Positions 20,038 to 32,139 of a stretch of DNA of 64,000 nt are shown piece after piece. Source of the stretch: Chelydra serpentina (Eukaryota; Chordata; Testudines; Chelydridae); the NCBI GenBank assembly GCA_037349315.1, contig JBAIAC010000006.1, positions 17,767,501-17,831,500 of the forward strand. The letters run 5' to 3'. The translations under genes were made by a program, and so were the position numbers. How positions within the stretch are numbered: the stretch's first letter is position 1; each line of letters begins with the position of its first letter. The notes beneath the pieces are model-generated. The model had not been told where the DNA came from, searched no databases, and saw only the letters and a list, made by a program, of their open reading frames with translations.

Positions 20038-22944
20038 TACTGGATTTCTGCATTGGTACTGGGGATTTCCGCCTGGAAGATAAATGTGTGCATATTATGT
20101 ATGCAATTGCATGCATTGAATATTCTCCCCCCCCCCCTTTTTTTTTTTTAAGTTCAACCAATATAATGCCAGGGTTTAAGTTGGGGGGGGGAATATTTGC
20201 AAATTCTACACAAACCCATAGTAGAATTGGGGAGGTTCAGTAATTATGTTGCATCAACACTCTCTGTGGAACAGCATGCATGCTCTGTTTTTGTCACCTC
20301 AGAAACACTGCTGGAGATTCTCCTTTTTGTCTCTGTATGTCTAGATGGTCTGTTTCACAATTTTTTATTCATTCTTTTGAGCTATTGCAATGAACTCTTA
20401 TAGGGGGGAGAGAAACTATAGCCTTTCTCAATCCATCCCACGGACAGTGAAAGAAATTATCCCTGCAGTATGTATACTAATGCTTTACTCAGCCACTTTT
20501 CACTGTCCCATAATATTTACAGACCTTCCTTATAAATGTTGTCTCATTTAACAATTATTCAAACTGAAACTGCTCATATGGTTTCTATATGATAACTGGT
20601 TTCCAAAAGAAAGTTCAATCACATTACACCCTTTGTTCTGGCATGTCATTTTAGTGATGCTTTTCTATCTGCTTTGCAGTTGTGCCCTATTGTGCAGAGA
20701 GCTGGACAAATAGAGGTAAGCATAAACCCTGCCCAAAGAGCATGTGAACTGATTTCACATTAAAAATAAACACACATTTTATCTGTGAGAGTAATTAACC
20801 ATTGGAACAATTTGCCAAGGGTTATTGTGGAGATGCAGATTGAATGTTTTTTCTAACAGATATGGTCTAGGAACTATTTTTTGCAGTTCTATGCATTGGT
20901 GCCGGAACTGGGGGGAGGAGGGGGAGGGAGGGAGTGGAAGGGTCCATGGCCCCCCTCTTTTTAACAAAAGAATCATATGCACTGTGGGAAAAACATGATT
21001 GGATTGCTAAAGGCCAAGACGCACTATGACATCCGATTGAATGCATTCCTAGATATCCACTGCAATCCTAGATAATCATGTAATCACGTGATCAAAATTG
21101 CATTAAGTTTACATTTTTTGCTTAATAGATATTATATTGCTTCTATCTGCCACAGCCTGTTGAGGGTGTGTTGGGTTTTCTAAAAATATAAATATATACT
21201 TTCATTTTATTTTTATAAAACATTAGAAAAAATAATTGGATATGGTAGCTCTTATACAGGGACACGTTTACCTCCCTTCAAAAGTTGTTTGTTGTTATTA
21301 TTTCCATGGAGATTTACAATTTACGGTTACAATTGTTAAAATATGCATTATATATAAACAAGGATGATTCAACTGTAACATTACAATTTAATAAATAATA
21401 CTAATAGTGCAGTATTAATAGTGGAGTATACGCAGTAAAATGATAAATGCAAGTGAAGTACAATACATGAAGTGGAAAAATAAAATGCAGTCCCGATGTT
21501 TAGAATTAACTTTGTCTTATTTTTTTCTTTTGTTGTACTATAATTATACCTTAAATATTATAATGTGGCAACATTTTGTATTCTGGTTGTTTATGTTACT
21601 ATTTATCCCACAGAGTACAACTTCTACAAAGATTCCAGCGCCCTGGGTCCTATGGCCTGTGCTATACAGGAGGTGGTGAGGCTACATGATCACAATGGCA
21701 TTCAGTAGCAGTATCTAGGTTTTCTTTATCTTTGCTGAAATATTTAAAACTACAGTAAGCAAAAAGCTTTTCTGGGAGCTATATTTCTCCCTATTGACCT
21801 GGCATGAGAATGAGATGCATTCATAACTCCTGAACTATACTCAAGTTAATAATTATCCAGTCCTGCAAGGCAATTAAGCACACGTGTAATTTTGCTCACC
21901 TGAACAACCCCCACTTCACAAATCACTGGATCAGGTCCCAAGAATTCTGTCTGAGTAGGGAACTGAACCTTCATCCCAGCCTACCTGCTAGACCATCTTT
22001 CCCCTCACTCTTGGCTCTTACAGATTCTACAGCCCCCACTCAGACTTCCTTCCCGTCACACGCATTACTGGGGTTTAATCACAAGGTAAGCGGGATTTTT
22101 GTGTGTGTGTGTGAAGCGCTTGTTAAACCACTGACAGATCCATCACTGCTTCCTAACTCTTGCTCTATTTCAGTGAAATAGATTCCTATTTGCTGATACA
22201 TCAATATGTAAATAAATACAAAGAATATCTCTGACAATACTTTATTCCAAAACATCATTCCCAGGTACCTGGGAATGGAAGTTGAGGAATAAGAATTTTA
22301 TGAAATGTTAAGCCATCTAGTCAGCAATGGACAAGAACCAATTTCATAAATTCAATCTTACAGATCAAAGATGTGTTAACTGCATTTTTTTTTTTTTAAA
22401 GAAAAAGACATTCTGTTTTCTTTATGTAATCCTATCTTCCTCCCAGTTGGATGAGAAAGATATAACAGCCTGGTTGTCAGCTGTGAGTTAAGATGGACTT
22501 TGTGTTCTTGACTGATACAGAACTGCCAGCCCAAGCATTCAAAAGCCAGGCCTACCCACAGATATGAGAGTTACTTAAAAAATCATGAAATTTTACAAAT
22601 AGTCATGGAGAAAGGGCATATTTTTGTTCTGGTTTCTGAGCCTTTTGGATGCACCCATGAGCATTTTCAAGCTTTCTCTGCATCCATGAGGTCTGAATGC
22701 TTACTTTAAAAGAAAAGAAAAAAAAGGAAAACTGACATGCTCATGCAATCATGAGATTCCAGGAGCTGCTGCTTTAGCTAAAACAGAAACCATTAAAACA
22801 GACTCAAGATATAACTGTAAGAAATGGCAACACTATGATAAAACAAGCTGCAGAGGGACTTGTAGAGTCAGTGACACTTCACAACATAAATTCTTTTGTC
22901 CTTGTTTCTTGATAGATTCTTCAGAACATATGGCGGAGACCTTT
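20038..22944. other. Unique DNA with minor repeat debris
   Basis: A C10T11 junction lies at about 20128-20150, and a MIR tail scrap at about 20695-20760 (AGCATAAACCCTGCCCAAAG). A MITE scrap (GGTGCCGGAACTGGGGG ... GGCCCCCCTCTTTTTAAC) lies at 20897-20965, and a (TG)n run at 22096-22113. No gene was recognised. Confidence 0.5.
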
Positions 22945-23245
22945 GTTTGGATGCTTATTATTATTTATATTATAGTAGCAATTACAGGACCCAGCTGAGA
23001 TTGAGGACCCCTGTACCAGACGCTGTACAAACACAAAAGCAGAGATTGCAAACTCTTCAGCGCAGTGACTATCTAAATAGATACAAAAATGGGAAAGGAA
23101 GGGAAAATTATTTTTCTTATTTCACAGATGGGGAACAGAGGCAAAGAAAAATTAAATGAGTCATATGAAGGAAATCTATGTCAGAGCCAGAACTGAACCC
23201 AAATCTTCTGAGTTCCCTGGCAAGGCCCTGTATAGGAGATCATCC
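22945..23245 (-). repeat. MIR-type SINE
   Basis: TTATATTATAGTAGCAATTA, GAGGACCCCTGTACCAGACG, TGTACAAACACAAAAGCAG, CACAGATGGGGAACAGAGGC and GTCAGAGCCAGAACTGAACC are the complement of MIR from tail to head. The 87-codon plus-strand frame over it is antisense repeat. Confidence 0.8.
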
Positions 23246-24354
23246 TCCATCTCAGTCCTTATTCAAAATTTTTGGAAGCTTATCCTTTCCCTACTTTCAA
23301 ACTTCTTGGTTTGTCCACCATGAGCCTGAAATACCAGGAAACGTCTCCCTAATTTTTCAACTCACAATGAAACCTATAATGGCTTTCCTTATAGATTAAA
23401 TTTATGATGCAATTTCCACTATGGTTTATGGCATTTTATCTAAGGAAATCTCTTAAGGATTTCCTTTAGCTTTGTTTTACATCTTCTCTTTAACAGTCTT
23501 AAAGTCCACTTTCCATCTAAATCAAAAGCACTTAAATTGCTGTTGTAATTTTTGTAATGCTAGGAGTATGAAATTCAGCTCAGAGGACTAGATCCACTGA
23601 AGCCAACAGAGTGATACCAGATATGAATTTGGCCCTTTGCCTATATGCAATGGAAAATATACATTAGGATAGTAAAAAAAAATGGTGGAACTATGGGCTT
23701 ATAAGGGGGAAAATGTGAAATAAAACAGCAATCAAAATCCATAGGTTTTGAAAATTAGCTGAATAAACTGCATACATATATAGCACTGCCTAAGAAAGCA
23801 CTTAAAAAGAATCAGTGCTGAAGTCTGACTACATTATCCCTGAGAATGCCGAGGTAATGCAACTACATCCTTGCATGCAATCTGCTATTTATGTTTCTGA
23901 TTCAACTTGTCTAGACCATGCAGTAGACTCTAGAGACTAAGCCACAGTCATTCCTTCATTGAAGGCAGTTAATGTACATTTATTACAATAAAGGGCACTG
24001 GGATAGAATTTTATGATTACATTCAGTGGTGCATTTTGGAGTAGAAAAACATATATCTTAACATTAAGATCACCAGGTATCAGTTACATATTTTTTTTAA
24101 GTTCAGCTGTGAGCTCATCCATTCAGTAGCTGATTAACTGGTGAGATTCATAGCAAATCCTAATTTCTACCAGAGTTCTCAAATTCAACTCTTTTTAGTC
24201 TCAAATTATAATTTTTCAGACACACTAAAATTCACTGGGCACCTTATAAACAAGAGAAACCAAAGCTATCTTGAAGAAGAGCTAACTTGATGCGATATGA
24301 CGGGAGAGGGTCATAAACAAAGATGGACAAATAACCATGAGATCAGTTATTCAG
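23246..24354. other. AT-rich unique DNA, no gene recognised
   Basis: Scraps of the CAGGCCCTGAT-type MITE occur near 23585-23645. Nothing else was seen. Confidence 0.5.
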
Positions 24355-24548
24355 TAAGGCCCTGATCATACAAGCACTTACGCACATCCTTAACTTTAAG
24401 TATGTGAGTAGCTCCAGTGGAGTCAATAGGATTACTTTCATGCTTAAGGTTAAGCATGGGCATAAGTGTTTGCAAGATCTAATCAAAGGGACTAGTCACA
24501 TGATTAAAGTTAAGCACATGTCTAAGTGTTTGGATGATCAGGGCCTTA
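24355..24548. mobile_element. MITE with TAAGGCCCTGATCAT inverted ends
   Basis: Seen: TAAGGCCCTGATCATACAAG at the left and ...GATGATCAGGGCCTTA at the right are inverted. The interior halves also match (CACTTACGCACATCCTTAAC against GTTAAGCACATGTCTAAGTG). Flanks TTATTCAG and TGGTTCAG agree at 6 of 8 positions, compatible with an old 8-bp duplication. Confidence 0.7.
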
Positions 24549-25499
24549 TGGTTCAGTTCCCTTTCTCAGCCTTTGCTTCTTATAGACTTGCAGCATAAGT
24601 AAGTTTTGAGGAGGGATTTGAATGTAGCAAGGAAGTGGCTTGGCCAAAAGACTCAGAGGGGGTGGTCCAAGCACAAAGAGTTGCATGGAAGAAGGTACAG
24701 ATATACCTGTGAGAGATTGCAATGAGGCAGTCATTGCTGATGGCACAGAGACATTGTATGATAGGAGAAGTAAGAATTCAAATTGTAGGTTTTGAGTCTC
24801 TAGTAGGGGAAAAGAGTTAAACTAAATATTAACAAACATGCTCAGTGGATAAGGGGCAAGCAGGTGACAGGACAGGTCTCTGATGGTTTACATGAGGGAG
24901 TAATTTTCACTCTAAACTAATCTTTACCATGTCAGAATCTCAGTGTCAGTTTCATCAGTGTGTCTTGCTATCACTATTTTCCTCAGCAGCAGTAGCACTA
25001 GCACTGCTATTAGCCACTGCTGGGCTTTCCCTCTGATGTCTCATTGCTTGGCAGGTCACAGAAGAGTGAGGTATTAATAATAGAGCTAAAACAAGGTAAA
25101 ATACATTGTCAGCGGAGTACAAGGTGGGCTAGTTGGCCAAAGCCATACTTGTCCATTTAGACTAGAGAAGGATCCAACCAGTAACACTGGGCCTGAAGCT
25201 CACTAAACTCTGGATTCACATGCTAATCTGAGTTTTGCAAGTGGAGCTCATCTCTAATTTTCACCTGTTAATTCACATAATAAATAGAGTCCTCCCAACT
25301 CCTTCTGTGTCTCCCTTCTCTGCAGCACCCACCACCCTTGCAATGTAGTGCTCCTTTTCAGGATCCCAGACAAAGAGGCTCAAACTATGCAAGTCCTTCT
25401 GCTAAACCAACCATTATGAACTCAGTTCTGCCCATCAGTTACACAAATACAATTCCCACTGAAACTTCTATGAGAGTTCAGATGAAGAATTGGGTCCTA
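24549..25499. other. Unique DNA, no gene recognised
   Basis: Nothing recognised. Confidence 0.5.
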
Positions 25500-25778
25500 T
25501 TATTAATTATTATTATAGTAACATGGAGGATCCAATCAATCTTGTGGCCCTTTCTGCACTAGGCATCACACATAGTAAAAGACAATCCCTGCCCCCAAGC
25601 AGCTTAAAATATAAATAAATAAGACCAGCAAAGGAAATATTATCATCCCCATTTTACATATGGAGCACTGAAACAGAGAGAAATTAAGTGACTTACTCAA
25701 GCTCATACAGGAAGTTATTGGCAGAGCCAGGAATAGAACTCGCACCTCAAACAAGACCATTCTTCCCCTCTGATTCAT
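25500..25778 (-). repeat. MIR-type SINE
   Basis: ATTATTAATTATTATTATAG, GACAATCCCTGCCCCCAAGC, ATTATCATCCCCATTTTACA, GAAATTAAGTGACTTACTC and GCAGAGCCAGGAATAGAAC follow the complement of MIR, near full length. Confidence 0.82.
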
Positions 25779-25934
25779 GCCTGACCAGGATCTGTAGTTT
25801 ATTCTGAAGCTTACAGGCCAACAGAGACACCGTTCTCCAACATTTTAAAGAGCAGGGGGAACAAAAGCTTAAAAAAAGGAAAATGAGCAAATTTTTGTTC
25901 TATGGGTTTTATGTAGGCCACAATTTTTTTTATA

Positions 25935-26202
25935 AAAAACAAGGAGTCCGGTGGCGCCATAAAGACTAACAGATTTATTTGGGCATAAGCTTTTGTGGGT
26001 AAAAAACTCACTTCTTCAGATGCATGGAGTGAAAATTACAGATGCAGGCATTGTTATACTGACACATGAAGAGAAGGGAGTTACCTCACAAGTGGAGCCC
26101 CAGTGTTGACGGAAGTGTGAGGGGGTGAGGCAATATAATCAGGGTGGATGTAGTTCACTCCCAATAATTGATAAGGAGGTGTCAATTCCAGGAGAGGACA
26201 AG
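25935..26202 (-). mobile_element. Penelope-like retroelement tail, single arm
   Basis: Seen on the minus strand: CTCCATGCATCTGAAGAAGT, a stem-loop, CACAAAAGCTTATGCCCAAA, TAAATCTGTTAGTC, then GGCGCCACCGGACTCCTTG. The insert is flanked by T-rich runs ending in ATA (25924-25934 and 26203-26215), a possible duplication in low-complexity sequence. The hammerhead-like core is damaged, with GAAA changed to AAAA. No reverse transcriptase coding is attached. Confidence 0.55.
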
Positions 26203-26269
26203 TTTTTTTTTTATAATAATTAAGAGAAGAAATATAAACATGTTTGTGTGTCCTTTTCCTGGAAATGAT

Positions 26270-26465
26270 TTCCGTTGGTCATTCTGGCACTGGTTCCCTG
26301 AGCATGTCTATTAATATTTCAGTGTATCTGTTTCCCTATCTGTAAATGGTGACACTTATTTTTCCATATCTTACAGGGTCCCTAATGTTTGGAAAGCACT
26401 TTGAGATCCTTGAATGGAAGGTGCTGTAAAAGTGGACAATATTCTATTATACTAAATCTATTACT
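26270..26465 (+). repeat. MIR-type SINE, 3' half
   Basis: CTGTTTCCCTATCTGTAAAT, CTTACAGGGTCCCTAATG, GAAAGCACTTTGAGATCC and GGAAGGTGCTGTAAAAGTG follow the plus strand of MIR. Confidence 0.75.
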
Positions 26466-27590
26466 ATTTTATCTTCCTAAATGATGTTACTATGCAGAAT
26501 ACTGTAATATACATTAAAGTGCCATACATTATACTATACAAAAATACTATCATATAAAAGTATAGAAAAGGAAAGATATAACCAAAGCAAGTAGCATCAC
26601 AGAAGAAGAAAAAATACTTACCTACCCCACCATCATTCAGACTGATAATTCTGTGAGAGATCTTGAAAGAGATCCTCTCTGCAGCCTATTGAATTCAAGA
26701 GACCATTGTTTTTCTATTTAAAAATCCTATGGCTTCATCATAATCAACACAATATATTTGCAATCTTAAAAAATAACCCGAAGCTTTGCTAGATGAAGCA
26801 TATCAGCTTATTTTCCAATTTTAGAAAATTCTATTTTATGGATATCACAATTCCCGCGAGGAAGCAGAGTTGCCCAAGAGAAGCTGGCTGAAAAATATGC
26901 ATAGCACTATATTGAAGAAAAGACTAAATGATGACAAAACATGGCTCTTATCAAATAATTCACCAAAAAATAAAAAGATGTACTAAGTGACATGATTCAT
27001 CAAGGAAGCACTCAGACCCTAAGGTGATGGGGGCCATATAAGTAACTAAATAAGTAAGTTCATAGATAAATAAATAGCCTCTGATATACTCCAGAACATG
27101 AAACATTTTTTTTCATCACGTAAAAGCAGATCTTTGCCTTATGCATAGCCTCAAGATGTGGGTAAACATGACAGATAGGTCCTGATCTCTCACTCTTTAC
27201 TGAAATCCCCAGACTTGCAAATTTCCTGCTCTAGTGTTATTCTGCAAAATGTTGAATTAGCGTTGCAAAGAATATATTGTCTTTGATAATAAACAGCTTT
27301 CAGATTCTCCATCTCGGCTTTCATTGCCTCAGATCCTTATTTATAGATTGTCAAGTCTCCTGGCAAGTAAAGGCTTCAACTTTTACAAGTCTAGGAGACA
27401 AAGAATCTAGCTGGTCTTCTACACTTCTGATACCATGAATGAAATAAAATCTTTATAGCTCTCCCAAGGGAAATCCCTCCTTGTCAGAATGGGGTCCATT
27501 AAATGAGGAAGTGAGGATTGGTGAATAGTAGATGAGAAAGAACTCCCAGATATATTTCCCCCATACTGCCGGCTCCTGTTTTAAAAGTTA
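26466..27590. other. AT-rich unique DNA, no gene recognised
   Basis: Nothing recognised. Confidence 0.5.
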
Positions 27591-27827
27591 GGTTACACCT
27601 TGCACTACAGCACTTACAGAGGTATAGCTGTATGGTGGAAAGGCTCTAGGCCAATGAGAAAGAGCTCTCCCATCAGTTTAATAACTCCTGCCTCTGTGAA
27701 GCTCTCCTGCGGACATAACGCTGTCTACACCGGCACTTAGGTCAGTATAATGTATGTTGCTCAGAGTGCAGATTATTTACACTTCTAAGCAACGTAGGCC
27801 AAAGTAACCTGTCGTATAGACAAGGTC
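27591..27827 (-). mobile_element. PIF/Harbinger-type MITE
   Basis: Seen: GGTTACACCTTG at the left and GTATAGACAAGGTC at the right, flanked on both sides by TTA (27588-27590, 27828-27830), the 3-bp duplication of Harbinger elements. The interior (GACATAACGCTGTCTACACC, CACTTAGGTCAGTATAA) matches the element at 35856-36264 in opposite orientation. Confidence 0.65.
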
Positions 27828-27956
27828 TTAGTCTGTTATTCTGCAGAAGTTGCTGTTTCTTAGGGCCTATGAGCAAAAAAACCAAAAACAAATATAAAAC
27901 AATTACTAAGAGGGGAGGGGAAATAGTCTAGAAAAGCATCGAACTAAAGAGCACAT

Positions 27957-28030
27957 GGGCCTGAACCAAACCACATCAAAGTCAATGGAAGGACTCCTGT
28001 TGGCTTCAACAAGCCTGGGATCAGGCCCTG
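27957..28030. repeat. Short MITE with GGGCCTGA inverted ends
   Basis: GGGCCTGAACCAAA and TGGGATCAGGCCCT are inverted around AAAGTCAATGGAAGGACTCC. Relatives lie at 31502-31607 and in scraps at 11260 and 21940. Confidence 0.6.
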
Positions 28031-28413
28031 ACAGCATAAACTACTTGCAAGGGTTTGAAGTCAACCCTTTGCAGAACACACACCCAACATGCAATAATTC
28101 AGAATACTAGCACCCAACCCCTCAACCAAACTGTCCAGAACACTTAAATGTATAAAAACAACTCAAAGCAGCAACACCTTCAAAAGGCGAGTCTGTGAAC
28201 TTAAATTTATAACACTACTAGACACTAAAAACCATGGACTTAACAGGGACACTGGTTTCATGGCTCATTACAACAATTCATAACAGACACCTACCTGCTA
28301 ACCCTTAGTGGCTCGCTTCAAACCCCTTTTGCACAACAATCTAACCCCTATTGCACAGTCGATTTCAAGTGGCCTCCTACAACGTGTTACCCTGTGTGCT
28401 TAACAGTCTATCC
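28031..28413. other. Unique DNA, no gene recognised
   Basis: Nothing recognised. Confidence 0.5.
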
Positions 28414-28548
28414 CAGTGTTTCTCAACCTTTTTGATACCAGCGACCAGCTTGCTGCCCTCCTAAACTGTGTCAGGGAAATCTCAGGGACTGGCAAGGAGG
28501 CTGCTACCGACTGGCACTGGTCCATGAACCAGTTATTGAGAAACACTG
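28414..28548. mobile_element. Short hAT (Charlie-like) MITE
   Basis: Inverted ends CAGTGTTTCTCAACC and GTTATTGAGAAACACTG. The flanks TCTATCCC and GGTATCCC overlap the terminal base and agree at 6 of 8. It is 135 bp, with an inner CCAGCGACCAGC / ACCGACTGGCACTGG inverted match. Confidence 0.75.
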
Positions 28549-28562
28549 GTATCCCAATTTGT

Positions 28563-28792
28563 TTGTAGTATTATTGTAGCCCCATTGGCCCCAGTACATG
28601 AGAGAGACGTGTGTGAGGTAATATCTTTTATTGGACCAACTTTTCTGTCCCAACTTATATTTAGCTCAGACATTCTGATTTCCTTTCCTTCCCCACATGT
28701 AACGATGAGCTCTAGGTAGCTCAAAAGCTTGGTACTTTCAGCCAACAGAAGTTGGTCCAATAAAAGGCATTTTATTTCACCTTGTCTCTCGC
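28563..28792. mobile_element. Penelope-like fragment, second family, inverted arms
   Basis: Seen: the left arm (GAGAGAGACG ... GAGGTAATATCTTTTATTGG ACCAAC) is an inverted copy of the right arm (GTTGGTCCAATAAAAGGC ... CACCTTGTCTCTC). The right arm holds GATGAGCTCTAGGTAGCTCAAAAGCTT, a stem-loop with GAAA worn to AAAA, analogous to the hammerhead-like core of the 57.4-kb copy. The GTAGC...CCATTGGC edge corresponds to the shared ACACGGCTAC-type tail. Confidence 0.5.
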
Positions 28793-31198
28793 ATGTCATC
28801 GCAAGCAGGATTTATTCTCTGACCTTCAGTTCTCTTCTCTGCTGTGACAAACAAGTTTCATTTGCCACTCAGAGAAATCAGTTTATTTCCAGCAAAAGAA
28901 AAAAATAGCTTCTTGCTTCCTAGGGAAAAAAACATTTTGTACCCAGCTGGAGGAAATGCCATAATTTGCTAGTTTCACTTTACAGGAATACTTTCTGTTC
29001 AGTTCCAGATAGAACTTCCTTTGACACAGGTAAAACCTGCACAGGTCATTAAAGTTTAAATGGGAATTCTATCCTTCGGTTACTCATCATCTACTATGGG
29101 CTGATTTTTCATAACAAGAATTAAAGAAGTAGAACTGGTAAAAAAATAACAAAAAATGGATTCACGAGGGCTTTTTTTTTTTAAATCCTTTGCGAGGATT
29201 TTGCAGTGTCGGGTTATCTGTTATTCATGAGTATTCAGATTAGAGCTAGGTACCTGGGAAAATGTCACCCAAAACTGTGAATTTTATGGTAAATTAATAG
29301 TTGTCTCAAAACTTCTACTGAAAATCATATTATTTGCTATCCTCTATTCATTATTCTCCTGTATATGAAACATCAGAGTACATTTTTTCCAAAAGCACCT
29401 ACCGACTCAGGAGCCAGAGTCCCATTTGTAGAAGTGACTTAAGCACTTAAAAGCCTAGGTCCTATTGACATTCAATGAGACTTTTGGCTCTCATATGCAG
29501 ACAACCCTTCTGAAAATGGGACTTAGGAGCTTTTGAAAATTTTACTCTTGCTCACTGGCAATTGTAAACCATGGTGCACGCTATGGACAATGATGTGTTT
29601 TCAAAGGACTTCAGTAGTTTTCTCATCCTCCCTATCTTTCCCATTAGTGTCTCCTTCTTGTTATTGACTTCGCTCTCACTCACAGAATTGTCCTATGGCA
29701 ACAGATGCTTGTTTGTGTTAATGTCAACGCTTGTTAACATTAATAAGGGTGAGCTTCTCTATGTTCCCTGTGGAAAAGCAAGTTTATTTGCCATTCTCAT
29801 TTGTACTTTCTCTACAAAACACTCAAGAGCAGGGATTGATGGGTAGGGAGCTTAAATGAACCACAGCATGTTATGATAGCACTAGCCACAAATCCTTCCT
29901 CATCTGTCATTTGAGTAGTAGCTGTGTGAACACATGATAAAACAAAAGTGTCAAAATTAACTTCTTATAGTTTGTGTGTCCCCCAACCTCTGTAGATCCC
30001 TGGTCTAAGTGGCACCACATCAGTCCAAACCCCTCAATTATTGCCCAAAGGGGACTTTTAACTTCACTATGTGCTCATCCAGTCCAAAGTTGATACTAAG
30101 GTAATGGATGCCATGGAAACACCTTAGACAGGCAGGGGTGTGACCTTACCTGTCAGAGATCAGGGTCTACAATCTCCACTGGTTTGGGGTTTTATATGTT
30201 GCATCTTGTACTTTCATTGGCTCACAAACTATATTCCCTAACAAACTTATTGCTCAACTCTGAATACTGCTCAATGCTATTGTATCGTAGATGTGTCAGG
30301 AGTGGGAATTATTTGTACATGCCATATTGCAAGCAACACTTTCCTTGTCAAAGACAATGCTCATACCATTGGATATCTCTTCATCTTTTTTGGCCTGAAG
30401 CTCAGAGGCTCATGCCTACCCTACACCACAGTCTCCAGAGTCACATAATAGAAACGCCATTAGAATTTCCATGATCATCAAAAGCTGCCAAAATACAGAA
30501 CATACACTCATTGACCTTCCATTGTTACTGAACCCCAAAACCTCTTGGGCTTGTATCTCATGTACTATTTAAGGAAAGGGAAATGCAATTCAGTAAATTA
30601 TCCACTTCAATTTTTTCTACTTTCAGTCATTTCTGAAGACAGAAGAGGGGTCTCTTTTCTTCTGTTTGTTTTAAATCCATTACTAAGATGCCAACCGTAT
30701 ACTTAGCCTTAGCTTGGGCTTTTCTGTATAATCTTCAAGAAGGCTCCTCAGGTAGGAGTTATAATGAGCATAGCTGTCACAAATAAAAGTAATCTCTGAC
30801 TCCTAACACAAACGCTGTTTATTGTGCAGCTGGTGACAAGCAGCAAGAGAGCTAATACCTGAAAACTGAGACCCTGGTATCTAACATTAGTGAACCCAAC
30901 ATTTTACTCTTGCTTTTAACAGTTATCTAATCAGAACACTCCAAAAAAAATTAAAAAAAAAAAAAAGAAAGAAAAAAGGGATTATCATTAAACCAGGAAA
31001 CAACAGACTGGGATGTGTAAACAGCTGAAAGCTAACTAAGGCAAGCTGGAGCATATCACCCTGGTGTTTAGATGACTTATAAGAATATTAATGCTGAGGA
31101 ATATTTTCAACACTCCGCAATTACCAGTAATTGTTTTATCTGTGAATTAATGCCAGCAAGTGCTGGAGACATCAGGGTTGTAGCAATCTGAAATTTGT
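28793..31198. other. AT-rich unique DNA with one palindromic MITE
   Basis: At 29383-29550 a palindrome pairs TTTTCCAAAAGCACCTACCG with CTTAGGAGCTTTTGAAAATT around CCTATTGACATTCAATGAG, relatives of 54546-54790. An A-rich run lies at 30941-30978. No gene was recognised. Confidence 0.5.
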
Positions 31199-31230
31199 AC
31201 ACACACACACACACACACGCACACACACGC
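31199..31230. repeat. (AC)n microsatellite
   Basis: About 15 AC units with two G substitutions (ACACGCACACAC). Confidence 0.95.
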
Positions 31231-31501
31231 TGATCTATGATCCTCAACCCACAGTATGTTTAGAACAAAATGCGCAGGTGTGGGTGGCTAGTGTTAGGCA
31301 CCTATGACCATATTCAGGCACTTCAACAAGCTTTGGTCTGATTTTCAGAGATCCTGAACATGTAAAATTCCTATTAAAACCATCCAGGACCAGGCTACTT
31401 GATTCAGGTGTCTGGACATAGATTTAGGAGTCTAACTTTAGGCACCCAAATTTGAAAATTATTTAATTTTCCTACAGAAGGTTTGTCATTGTGTTCTATA
31501 C

Positions 31502-31607
31502 AGGGCCTGATCCAGATGAGCAGTTTCTGCACAGTGCTTAGTATTCTCAAGTTACATTGACTTTAATGAGAATTGTAGATGCCCAGGACCTTGCAGGATC
31601 AGGCCCA
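31502..31607. repeat. MITE with AGGGCCTGATCC inverted ends
   Basis: AGGGCCTGATCCAGATGAGC and CTTGCAGGATCAGGCCC are inverted. The middle (CAAGTTACATTGACTTTAATGAG) is the usual near-palindrome of this family. A looser relative covers 31285-31460. Confidence 0.6.
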
Positions 31608-31799
31608 TGATCAGCATTACCGCTAAATTTCAACATTGTTTGTTTGTTTAAAAAAAATAAACAAACTCTGTCACTTGCCAGGCCCATAAGAAAAGTCACT
31701 ACAAACCTTCCCCCTATTGCTTTTGCAAGCCTCACTCACCTGAATAATCGCTTACTCACAGCGGCCATCTTAACAAAGTCAAACTCTGTTGCACTAGGG

Positions 31800-32131
31800 C
31801 AGTGGTTCTCAACTGTGGTCCACTGCTTCTTCAGGGAATTCCCTGGCGCGCCGGGCCAGTTTGTTGACCTGCCGCGTCCGCAGGTTCGGCCGGTCGTGGC
31901 TCCCACTGGCCGCGGTTCGCCGCTCCAGGCCAATGGGGGCTGCGGGACGCAGCAGACAGCACATCCCCCGGCCTGCGCCGCGTCCCACAGCCCCCATTGG
32001 CCTGGAGCGGTGAATCTCAGCCAGTGGGAGCCGCAACCGGCCGAACCTGCGGACGCGGCAGGTCAACAAACTGGCCCGGTGCGCTAGAGGCTTTCCCTGA
32101 AGAAGCGGTGGACCACAACTGAGAACCACTG
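31800..32131. mobile_element. CpG-rich palindromic hAT MITE, complete
   Basis: Seen: ends CAGTGGTTCTCAACTGTGG and CCACAACTGAGAACCACTG, with a perfect 8-bp duplication CACTAGGG (31792-31799, 32132-32139). The arms are complementary over most of their length (for example GACCTGCCGCGTCCGCAGG with CCTGCGGACGCGGCAGGTC), with a short unpaired centre near 31950-31975. Many CpGs remain, unlike the rest of the window, which suggests a young copy. It would look like a CpG island to composition-based tools. Confidence 0.92.
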
Positions 32132-32139
32132 CACTAGGG

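Noticed and set aside
22896..23159. 87-codon frame with an apparently basic protein
   Set aside because: It is the antisense of a MIR SINE. Similar frames arise over other MIR copies.
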